Assembly: GCF_910591885.1 (NCBI RefSeq)
Contig: NC_063281.1
Location: 12,135,200-12,199,199, forward strand
Reading direction: 5' to 3'
DNA length: 64,000 nt
DNA from: Bombus terrestris
Lineage: Eukaryota; Arthropoda; Insecta; Hymenoptera; Apidae
Numbering within the stretch: the stretch's first letter is position 1; every line of letters begins with the position of its first letter. Below are positions 48,917 through 60,900 of this stretch, in pieces. The translations under genes and the position numbers were made by a program. The notes under the pieces were generated by a model, which made no database searches, was not told the DNA's origin, and saw nothing but the letters and a program-made list of their open reading frames with translations.

Positions 48917-51900
48917 GATGGAAGTACGATACGTAGTTTTCGAAGCGTAGCTCGCAAAACATCCGCGCCGATGATGTTCCGGTGTCCGTAAGAGGTGGGT
49001 CAAAGGAGAACGTACGACGATAGAATGGAAGGGAAAGAATTGCCCGATGAAAAATTGTTGGGCAATTTGAATACCGTGGATTTTGTACCGTTGTGAGTGT
49101 AAATTGAGAGTACTGTCGGTAGAGATAAAGAAGAAGGAAAATTATAGTTGTCAGAACGAGGGAATTGACGACGAGTGAGAGCTGAACGAAAGAAGTCAAA
49201 TACAGATGGTCATTTAGCTGTGCGAGTTTACGGAGCCGAATTTTGACTCGAAGTATTTCAGCAATCGTTAAACGAAACGTATTTAAGCATCGTAGTACAA
49301 AAATTACGCTGAAACACAAGCCTTATATATTTTTGTATATTTTTCCACGCTGCATTGATTGCATTTTTACGCGTACAAAATAAAAAATAAAACACGACTG
49401 TTCGAAATGAGGCGTCAGACGTAGCGATGGAAAAATGAAAGCGAGGGACCGTCGCTGCGCCAGTATCGACATCCTTTTCTTTCTCTTTCTATTATTAAAA
49501 AGACAGTCGACGAACTATTCGTAAAATGTCATTACCATCGTGTATTGGATTGATATAAATTCTTTTGTGAATTAAATCTGGAACACAATGTATCGGCTGT
49601 TAGGCAAAGAGATTGTATCGATAATTTCAAAAAGGGACGCGCGTGTATACGTACGCGTATATCTGGCTATACCTACATCATTTTAAACTGCACATACGGA
49701 AATCACGGAACAAGCGAAGCACCACGCATAACCAATTGCGACCCGCATTTGAATTCATGGCACATGAGCCGATTTGCACTTGCACAAAAGATACTTGCAT
49801 CCCAAATAATTTGAATTTACGTGTCACCCTGAGTCATTAGTTTCGCATCGAAGTTGTCGTAGTCGTCGAGGGAAGGAAGAGAAACTTTCGTCAAAAATAA
49901 TAATGCCGTAACAAAGAATAATTTTACTTTACGTCCCATCTATAATAATGTACACGATTTTAACCAACTACGATCGTGTACTATTAAAATAATAGTCTAC
50001 CGATCGATCTGTGACTCTGTCGATTTAAGAGTTGGTTTATAAATATCTTGTTTCCAGTAATATATTTATACACGAAATATATATGAATTTCCAGAGCAAC
50101 AAATTTGACTTTCTTGTTACTGCGAGTCTTCTATCGGTTTCGTATTCCATCAATTTTTAATAAGACTTTGCGCGATGTACGTTTACACATACGTAGACGA
50201 TACGCATACGTATATCTCCAAGCCACAAATGTTATATATCTCACGAGAAGATGAAACAAAGAATAGTATTTTTTTTTTTTGGGGAAAATGCAGAATTTTA
50301 CAGAATCCGTGCCGATAGTTTTATTCGTACTGTATACGTTACCGATACGATACCTTCTATCGAAATATTCTATCGAAACGTAGATTTTCGAAGCATTCTG
50401 TTCGAGAACACCGCGCGTCAAAAAGTACTGCGATTCGTTTATTCCTTTTTAAGGCCTTTATTTTTGATTATGGCGATGTACTACTCTATGATAGAGCTCC
50501 GATCTAAAAGTCAAAGTTCAAAGTATTCGAGTATGCATCGCTGCAAATTATATTACCCAGCAAATATAACGACATTTCACTTTGCACACACACACACACG
50601 CACGTTAATACGTGCTTGCGAATAGAACAGGCTTCGAATCCATAAAAATGGTGGCTCTAAACGTTATTAATACTGCAGGATGTATTTATCAAACGTATCG
50701 CCGAAAAGCGTTTGAGAATATCTTGAATAAAAAAAAAAAAAAAAAAAAAAATGAAAACGATCGATAATGAAACCCGGTCTATCGTTCCCATTGTTATTTT
50801 TCGCGTCATATTTGTAAAAATATTGGCTTAATCGAGAAGATGAAGTAATTCGAAATGCTAAAAGCGCGAAATTGGATTATCTTGCTGCTGCTTCTTTAAT
50901 ACGTTCGCAGGTATCTTTTAATCGAGTCTCTTACGTGATAAATTGTATCACGATCAAAATATCTACTAAATCGATCGTTTTCCAACGCGAATAGCCCGAT
51001 ACGTTTATACAAGAAACAAGAAATTGCATCGATCGATGCGCTGAAAATTATACGATGTACGAATTGTACGATTTAAACAAACGTATCGCGAACTTTGTAT
51101 AATCTCTGCGTAAGCATCTACGAAAAATCTAATTACGCCGGATTATGTCTGCCTGAAAACCATTCGACTCGTCGCTGAAAGCTGATCCGTGAAAGGCATC
51201 GAACAAATCGGTCGGAAGAAAGGTAATTCGTGTATGTTTATCCGTAAATAAATATACGGATGCGTTTAAGCGACTAGGTCTCGTAAACGCGGATCGCTCC
51301 TTTTATTTACAACTCCTCTGAAAGAGCTTTTTGCGAACATACTTGCGCGCGTCCCTTAAGGCGCGCACCCTACAAGAACTGGAAAGCTAAGAGTTGGTAA
51401 TTCAATAACCGTGCTCTCCAATCCTCCCTTTCTCCGCCCAGCTATGTTCTGCCGTAGAGAAAGATAGCGCCAGAAGATGGGATAGCGAAAGTGCAGTTCT
51501 CTCTCCCTCAAGGGTAGAGAACAGCTCAAAATGTCTGCTACTTTGAGAACCACGACCAAGAAAACTATCCCTCTGTATACCTAAGAGAATACACTCCGTA
51601 CTCTGATAGCTAACCCACGTATAGAGACAGAAAATGGATCCCGAGATAATGGATTACTTTCTTCAAGAAAATATACCTACTACTACTTTCTTTTTGCCTC
51701 ATCGCCTACTTTTCTTCCCTCCTACCAGAACACGCGTACACGTACACTTTGTCGAACGAACGTTCGTGGATCGTAGGCTGCGTGTCTTCTATCTTTCGAA
51801 TTTTATATCTCTTCGTTGGATCATGCAGAAACTACAGCGCGTCTCGATAACTAGATCGCGGCTCATTGCGATATATTTTTCTGGGCGCTTCTGGATTTAA

Positions 51901-54900
51901 AAAGTGCCGATATAACGTAGAGATTTGTCTTGTTCGTTAAATATTAAAAGGAGAAGTTTACCTTGTTCTGTATACTTGTCGAGATTGAGATTTCTTTTTA
52001 ATCGGAACATTCGCGGTGTTCTTGCAACATATAAAAGTATGTTAAAACTGATGGATTCGCAATTCCGCGTGGGAGATGTAAAAATCATTGGTTGGAAAGA
52101 GAAAGGGAGAATATTTCGCGAGCAGTGGAAGATTTGACAAGAAACCGTAAAATAATAAATGTAAACGCGAGTTTCATTCGGAGTGCAGCGATCTAAAAAA
52201 GTATATTCCGTCCGATGATAAAGCGAGGAATGTACGTTGGTAATTTTTTATTTCGCTCGCCAGTTTTTCTTATTTCCTCTCAGATAGGAAGTCAATTTTC
52301 TCGTAAAACGCCCACTAGGTAGGCTTCGATCGGAAGTCGAATCGAAGTAAAAAGGTCGAATGAAAACTTAGCTAACTTAATATTGGGTCTCGGATTCACC
52401 TTTCTTTTTCCTCGAGGTAATGGGATTTCTTGTGCGGTGATTCGAGAATTATTCTCTTACCACGATGCTATCCTTTTTCTTAACCGTTATCATTATACCG
52501 TATTACCATTATCAATAAAAAGACAGTTTCTTGGTAACGCGTGATTGGTCGACCAGGTATCGCATCTTAAAATCGCTCTCCTATGGAAAATAAGAGAATC
52601 AATCACGCGAAAGTGCGTAAAATGCGCGTAACGTGTGTATAAAGTATCTAAAATAAGGTGTACTCGTTATAACGTACAACACGTGACAGAAATCTCAGCG
52701 CAGTTTCTAGTTTCTTTTAATTATGTCCACGATAACGCGCATTTCCATAAATATCTCTGATCTACTTATATAAACATAAATATAAGAATTCATCGTCCAA
52801 AGTAAATACCACGTATAAAAGGTCCAGCTGATTTTCTTTCGCCAGTATGAAAATGTCGATTAAATTGCAATCAGCTTTCTACATTCTCGCGTGTTTTACC
52901 CCGTTCCTCGTTAGACAAAATTCTACCGTTAGCATTTGGACAGGATAGCGAAGACGTAGAGTATCCATCGCGAAACAGGGGTTGGAAAGACAAGAGAAGA
53001 GAAGAGAAGAGAAGAGAAGAGAAGAGAAGAGAAGAGAAGAGAAGAGAAGAGAAGAGAAGAGAAGAAAAGAGAAGAGAAGAGAAGAGAAGAAAAGAGAAGA
53101 AAAGAGAAGAAAAGAGAAGAGAAGAGAAGAGAAGAAAAGAGAAGAGAAGAGAAGAGAAGAGAAGAGAAAGATAGGGAGCCGAGCCATAGGGAGTTTGGTA
53201 CCCTTCGTACGGTTTCCCTCTACTTTTCCTCATCTTCTTACTCCTCGTCTCGCAACGAAGGAAGAACCTCGGCAAGGCCGAGACGTTTCAGATCTATCTA
53301 GGGTGGAGAAAATTCAATTTAAAATGGCGGCTCAGATATAATGGCAGCCTCCGGTACAGCGCCACCCAACCACCCTTCCTTCCCAACTCATCTCAACTTT
53401 GCCACCGCCGTTCCCTACCTATTTCTCTTTCATCCAAGAGCACCCTGTTCGCGTGTCGCCATCTTCCAAAATACAAAATGCCGTAGCTACCACGGCAGCC
53501 TTCAAAGAATTCCGTGGCATCGAATATTTCAATGAAATAGAAACGCGCGTTCCCTGATAATTTCCAACTTCTTTTCCCAATTGTTTAACGAAGCGCGCAA
53601 CGTTCTCCTTTTTCGATGGTTTAACAGCGTAGAACAAAGGCTCGTTCGAATTAATTCGACCAACCTGAAACTCGTTTATTTGTTTCATTGTTATTCGTTT
53701 GGCTGGAGATATTCTTCCTACGTTTCCTTCTCGATCGAGCCACAGGACGTCGAGTAATTTCAGACATGTCCGAGTCTTCGAAACCGATGGTTTAGTCGGT
53801 TCTAATGTACGCTCGAACGGTATTCGCAGCAATTTGAAATATCGTAGACGCTGTAGACGAGAAATTCGTCGCTAGATATACATACAGAACGTAACGTGTA
53901 CTTTCATTCGACTGTGAAATTCGATTAGCGAACTTTTAATCCAAGTTGAAACTCCACTGTAAAGTTGTAACTCTACCATTTAACTTTATGCTCTTATTTT
54001 CCTTAATCCCAAAAGAAATAGCGTATAATGGCTTATCGTGTTCTATCTGTTCCTAAAAATACCTACGTATAATATTCGCGAAGGAACGATCAATGAATCG
54101 TGAATGTTATCTATAAATTTGCAGTAACGCGTTTAAACGGAAAAGAGGATTAAATCTAGGAGCAACCTCGTCGGTCGTTTTCGCTGAAAATATCGGATAG
54201 AAACGATAACGTACAGAGCACGACGGGTAGTCTGTGTGGACGTTTATACTAATTCTTACGTTCGCGAACGCGATTTGAATTTTCTATTTTTAACGCCGTT
54301 CGATGTTCGAAAAAGAAAAGAAAAAAAGAAAAAGATGACACTTAGCGTAACTCAGTTAAAAAACGAGAATAATCCGTCGAATCCAAAAGCATCGGCAATT
54401 TGCTTATCGTGTTTTTCCATCCGTCGTCTCTATTACGATCTCCGTTACGATCTGTTCGACGTTAACCGTCGCGAAGGGATGCTGGTGACGGGAAAAGCTG
54501 CGAGCGATTGGAAAAAACACCGAACGGAGAAATTAGCGGAAACGGTCGGTGCATCGATGTTTCAAAAGTTAATGACTAGAAACGACGTTTCAAGACCGGC
54601 TTGGATACTTTTACATTTGAGGCCGGCAAATGAACGCGTTCGAAAGTCTCCGCCGCATTGGTGAAGCCACTTCCTGCCTGGTGGACACTTTGTGCATGGA
54701 TTATAACCAACGAGTAAAAGCAAAGCAAACCGCGTTTTACTTGGCATCGCAGTTTAACAGGGTTAAGTCACCGCGGTTCCTGGGCTTTTAACTCAAACAA
54801 CACCGTCCTGCATTATATATCAAAAGAGCGAAACGCACTGGCGACTGTTTTAATATGTACCGCTCCAGGATTCGGAGGGGCCAGCGGCGGCTCTGCACCG

Positions 54901-57900
54901 GCTAACGCGAATCCTTTGCCCAGCTACGGTCGCCGGAGTCCTCTCCATCCTGTCCATTCTTTAACGTTGTCAAAAACCGCACCACTACCCTCGAATCTGT
55001 CGCGTTTCATCTTCCAGCTGACGCGTTCGCTCGTATCGAATGTTTACCTTTCCTTCTTTCGCAACTTGTCGATTAAATCGTAGATCGTTAGCGTTCCTTG
55101 ATAAAGCGATTAAGTACGTTCACGTGGATACGTAAGGGTACGGTGGCTGATATTTTATGCGTCGACTATTTCCATACGGTCGATATATTTTTTCTTTTCC
55201 GTTGAAATCTTATAATCGTTTCGTTGCAGTGAAAAGTTCGTGTACGATGGCATTTCGATAGAACTAGAAAAAAGAACGTATATGTAGAGAGATGTGGTTT
55301 ACGGTATCGTTCACGGAAAGAATCGCAGATAACAGTTTCATTTACCGGCACGACAATGCTTCGCACGAAACAGCGGATGAATCAAAAAGATGTACAAGGT
55401 TTTAACATGGCCAGCTTGTTCCTCGGTTTTGAATCCCATAGAAAATCTTCGGCGAATATTTGGGAGAAAAGTTATCGCATCAATAGCGGGCGATGTAATC
55501 GCATCGGTGAATTATCAAAGGTGGTAAACGAACCGTAGGCGTCTATCGGTAAAGAAACGTTACAAAATCTGATTTTGTCAACACCGAGTTGCATTTTTGA
55601 TGTAATTTGAAAAAATGCCAATTGTACGAACTATTAATATGGATACAGCGAAGAAATTATCGTCAGTTTTTATTTTATTTATCGAAAAAGCGCGTGGCCC
55701 TATAGAAATCTCGCGTTTTTGTTTTCTCTTCAATTATATTTCTACGTGTTTTTTAAATCAACGCTACTTCTATCGCTACGATCCGTGTACATGTACCTGT
55801 TTCTTTACTGGTTTCCCGAAAATGGTTACGAAGCTCGTTAGAACGAAATAATTATGCAATTTTATCAAAAAGCATCAGTGGCTTTATGGAAATTTCGGCC
55901 ACTGCATTACGAAATACAGTGACACGCGAAAGCACGATGCTCCGAATAACTCAACTATAAACTGAAACATATTTTCCGCGTTACTTTCTCGATATTTTCA
56001 AGAAATCGTTGATCATACTTGGATATGTTAACCGCGATACGAGAAGCGCGGAGCTGGGAAATAATCGCAGTACAACCTGTCAGTGGATGATTCTAAAACA
56101 AAGGGTACGAAAAAATAAGAAAAGGATTTGGTATAACAGTTTTTCAGCCCAGGCTGTGTTTTCGAAAAAATCGACTTTGAAGATTTGGCAAAGTGTACTT
56201 CGATCTGGCTAATTTCGAGGAGTTTGAACCAACTAACGTTTGAAAGGAGATAAAAAATGTAGAATACAATTTTTCCATACGATGTTTCGCTCTCGAGAAA
56301 AATAAATTTGAAACTGTATTATGCGCTAAATATTTTGAAATTTCGTTGACATCGCATCAGTCTCTAATCCTCTTTTTCTCTATCCGTTTAATATTCGGAA
56401 TAAAGATGCTTTCTCTGTGTTATCTCTAAGATAAAAATATCATAATACTTGAAAAGTTGGTCGTTTAGAGTCGTCTTTTTCTCATCTTCGTCTCAAACAA
56501 AATTTACCCTAATCTGGAATAAGCAACGAACCCAACGTTCGTCGATATCGATAATTCCGTGTCTGCTATTTCCCTATTTTACAGTGGATATCAGAAAGTT
56601 TGTCCGAAACGCCTCCGTTTCCACTGATTGACTCTGCAACCCCCCGAAAGACTCGAGGGTATCTTGGATCGACATTTGCGCGCGTAATTTCATTTTGCCA
56701 CCCTACATGCGTCTTTGATTCGATTATTGCATGACTCATGGCCAAAAAGATGGACGCACAGAAAATATATATACGAATATATGTGTAACGTTTCGCGAGA
56801 AACAGCACGTCAAATCTGTTTGAAGACCATCGGCAGCTAAATGGGGAGAAAATTTCGTGGGATACATCGTCGAATTTTATTATCGAGCAACAAATTTTCG
56901 CCAGAAGATGCAATTCGCTTGATTAACCTTCGAGTTTCCAATATTTTTTCTTTTTTTTTTTTTTGTTAATCTCTATCGGTAAAATAAATTCTCGAAATGG
57001 CAATTGTAGGCGTTCGTGTGAATTAAAGGTGAAAATGATTTTACGCTAATGGTCCATTGGATTTTACAAAAACGCTACAAAATATTCCAGTCGATTTCAC
57101 AAGGCTGACCTTTCTTTAATTTCAGATCAATCGTTCGAAAAATTCAATGCTTGGGAGAAAGTGAATCGAGTAGTTTCTTATGTTTCTTCTTCGTTACAAA
57201 GCTACGATACTCACCTGAATTCTAGCCTCGTTCAATTTCGTGGACCTCGCCAATTCCTCTCTGCAGTATATGTCTGGATAATGAGATTTTGCGAATGCCG
57301 ATTCCAATTCTGCCAGCTGCTCCTGCGAAACAATTGGAAGGCCGTAGTGAAGCCGATCTGAACTACCGACAGGAAATTTGAACGCTACACGAAAGATCTC
57401 GGGGATCGAGGTAATCGAAATTTCGTTATCGAAATATGTGTAACGAGTTTATCCGTAAATAATCCAGCTACCGAGAATCGTAACAATGGGTGCAGACAGT
57501 CGCGAAAAACGATGCAACGAACGAATCGATTCTTTTCAATTAGGGGAAACCTTAAGTAGAAAATCGTATCAGGCTTGGGCATTGTTTCGAGAAAATATTT
57601 TGGAAATGATTACGTGTTTAAACGATATGTCATCCGATTTGGCTCGGATCTGAACTAAAATTTTGTCAAATTTATTTTAATATTACCGCAAAATCTATTA
57701 TCACGATCAAAATCAAATAACAAATAAACATAGTAGTAAATAAGGAATAATTTATTCCATAATGTGACAAATAAATTATTTCATTTCAAACGAATTAATT
57801 AGATTTTCTGTGTGTAAAATACCGCGTGAAATACTAACGCCGCTTTAAAAATTAATCACTTCTCAAACGACTTTAGCAAATAATTTTTAAATATGTAACA

Positions 57901-60900
57901 TTATTTGAAAATACATATTTTTCCGATTTTATTTTAGATGTTATTTTAAAATAATCATGCGTTGATCCATTCGGGTATTTGGAATAAACAACTGAACGAT
58001 CATTGAAAAGATACGTGGCATGATACTGGAAATTACTTCGATTAAATGTATCGATATCTTGAAGAAACTGCACACAGGCAAAGATCTAGTTGAGAAAACG
58101 GCCCTTTCTATGCGCGCGATAGCAACGGTAATTAATTAGAAACTTTTGCACGCGAGAAAAAATTGGAAGCTTCGAAAATATATACGTTTTTCTCTTATGC
58201 GCGTGAACGTCAAGTTAATGTAAAGTTAAGAGCAAACCTGCGTAAAAGTGGTCCTGTGCCGTCGTCGAGCGGGTGTTGGACAACTGGCGGTGGTAGGTGT
58301 ATGGCCGATGTGAGGACTCGAAGCACAAGGGTCGGGTTTTAACTTTTTAAAAGCTCCTTCCGCGCCTGAAATTGAAAAAATCAATTAAATTAGTTTTCAT
58401 TTAGTCGACCTATCAAAATTCATTTCCGAAAATTGAACCGTTCGAAGACAAAGACTCGCTCCAACAACGGAAGAATAGTCCCATAAGTTGCAGTTAATAA
58501 AAACATCGATTTCGTTATCGCATCTTGGCTCACGTAAAAATCAACTTTATCCTGTCGTAATATTTCGTTGCGTAGCTGTTGCGACGATAGACAACGAAAT
58601 AAAACCTTTTTATCCGTAACTTTCTGCCAAATTATATCCCGTGAAAAAGGAGAAAACTGTCGGAATATTTTCGATAATGTACGCGGTAACCATCGATGGC
58701 TAAGGAACCGCGTACGAATCGAGAGAACGACTGACACGAGGTTACAGTCTCGATGTAGAAGTCTGCGTTCGTCTTGGTTGTTTCACGGTATCGGCTTTAT
58801 GAACGAACATACGAACGTACGGTCGGGGTAACGGTGGCGAGCGAAGTCCCTCGCACTATGCTAACTTGGTTAGGGCGTTAATGACCTAATCATGTTACAT
58901 GCTGATTCAATGTTCAAGGATGAATGCTGTCCACTTTACATACCTTGCCCCGTTACCCGGTGAACAGTGAAACTCGGTCAAGTTCAGCCAGAAGACGAGG
59001 CAAATCTGCGCGTTATGATCTGTTTCTTAGCGAAACCATTGACACGATGGCAGCGCCTATTTCATATACTTATTTGTCGTAAATTAACAAAGAATACTTG
59101 CTACGGATTTTCATCGTTGTACGTTTCACGAAACTTTACGCTGGTATAATGATACTAGTTAGAAACGGTCGGCGATCGAGGTAAGAAGAAAGAAAAGCCG
59201 AGAGTTGGAACGACGACCTTTGGCGATTACGGAACAACGCGTAACAATGACTCGTTTATGGCAACAACAGGTGTCGCGATTACGTCGATTTTCCGTCTAC
59301 TTCGATATTACCATAGACATTAACGATGCTAGCCATGGCAACAAATTTTCGACCAGGTGCGACAGAAGCGGTAGACTAAGGAAAGATACTAAGGTTCTCG
59401 CGTGTGCGAGATGTAACATGTTACGGCATAAATGTAAAAAGTGTATAATACGTCGAAAGAAGTTGTTGAAATAACAACAAATAACGAAACATGCTCGATA
59501 TTATTCAAAATTTCTTTGCACGTCGCGTCTCGAATATGAAGCGAAAAATATGACTGAAAACCTTACATTTACGTTCTTATATTTACTTTTTCTTCCAAGA
59601 AAATAATTGAATTCGTTTATTGTTGAAAATCAAACCCTCGTTTATTTTCCATTTTCTAAAGTAAATGGCTACCTTTATCGCGGATTAAAATAATTGGAAA
59701 AGGAGCTCTACGACTATTATCCGTCCAGAATGCTATATTCGAAATAATTACCAGCGATTTTAACAAGGTAAACGAGCTGGCAAATGACACGATCTATGGG
59801 ATTATTAATAAGGCAGACCCGTGCAGCTTTCGCAGCTGTCTTCCATCGGCATCTGCCACCAAATTCCAGTTAACACGAAAAGCTATCCCGTCGCTGGCAA
59901 CTTTTTCGATCGATTCTTCCTCCAATTACAAATCTCTGTTCCTCGATGCTACGCAATTTTTACAACTTACGACTGTCTGATCTTATTTTTACGAACGTAT
60001 TAACGAATGTGACGAAACGAAATACATCAAACGAATTTCAACGAAATTTATCTCAAAGAACGATAAAAACGTTAGTTACGACGTCTCAACTAAAAGGGAC
60101 AATTTATGTGTTTTAACACGTTCCGATACCTATACAACGATCGCGTTAAATGCGTTTGCCGTATAAAATGTCTAGTAAATAGCATAGAAACTCTATCGTC
60201 CGTACGAGAAGCTGACTTTCGGTAAGTTCGTTCAGGTAGTAATATTAAATCGTCTTTTTTGAAAACAGAAACGGAAACCGTCGTTTGTAGTAGAGAAATT
60301 TCGCGGGTTCGCGTATTAAAAGGGGCTAGGGAATCGCGCGAAAGACCATCGCTTGAGTACTTTTAATGCCACGGAGGACGCAGAGGGTTAACGACATTAA
60401 TTTTTCCCTCCCCGTTTCTCTCTCTTTCTCCGTTTCTCTTCTTCCATCTTTCTTTTTCCTCCCTTCTTTCGCTTAGCTGAACGTTGCAGAGTTTTCATTT
60501 GCATTAGAATACTACGGCAGTTTCATCTCGTTCCTGAAAAGTCTGACCTTCAAGGGAAAAAACAAAACGCTGGACGTTCTCCACTTAAATTGGACCCATC
60601 GCGCCAAAGTCATTACCGAATAATAAGATCCGCAGAAATGTAATAAAATTTTACCGTGCGACCTGTTGAACCTCCTATCTTATTTTTAATATTTTCCACC
60701 CTTCCAATATTTACAGGCGCATCCGATCGCTCTCATGGTTTGCCAGAGAATTCTACGTTCCACGTACATCAACATCGTCCAAAATGTGATGCCAGTTTCC
60801 AAGTAACAACGATACAAACGCATCTCGAAAAGTTCTCTTTATTTGTAACTTTGGTATATATGCCAAGTTATTTTTCAACACGACCGCCAGCTTTATTCGA

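Larger units (their letters stand above)
47811..57214 (-). other. 9.4-kb intron inside the homeobox codon block, rich in candidate regulatory DNA
   Basis: This intron splits the homeodomain after Gln46 (helix 3 begins VWFQ). It is richer in G+C and CpG than the left half of the window and holds a GC-rich cluster at about 48.0-48.9 kb, a pentanucleotide repeat at 53.0 kb, a GCCAT/YY1-type site at 53.3 kb and a GC-rich island near 54.65-55.0 kb. Several ORFs over 100 codons occur on either strand, but none shows a domain and most overlap simple repeats. Confidence 0.6.

Noticed and set aside
50729..50751. Poly(A) tail of a processed pseudogene
   Set aside because: No gene-like sequence precedes the tract on either strand.
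52871..53341. ORFs of 100-134 codons on both strands
   Set aside because: They are direct translations of the GAGAA pentanucleotide array.
54236..54664. 142-codon plus-strand ORF inside the homeobox intron
   Set aside because: No recognisable domain, no splice or promoter context, and a minus-strand shadow is also open; kept only as a possibility.
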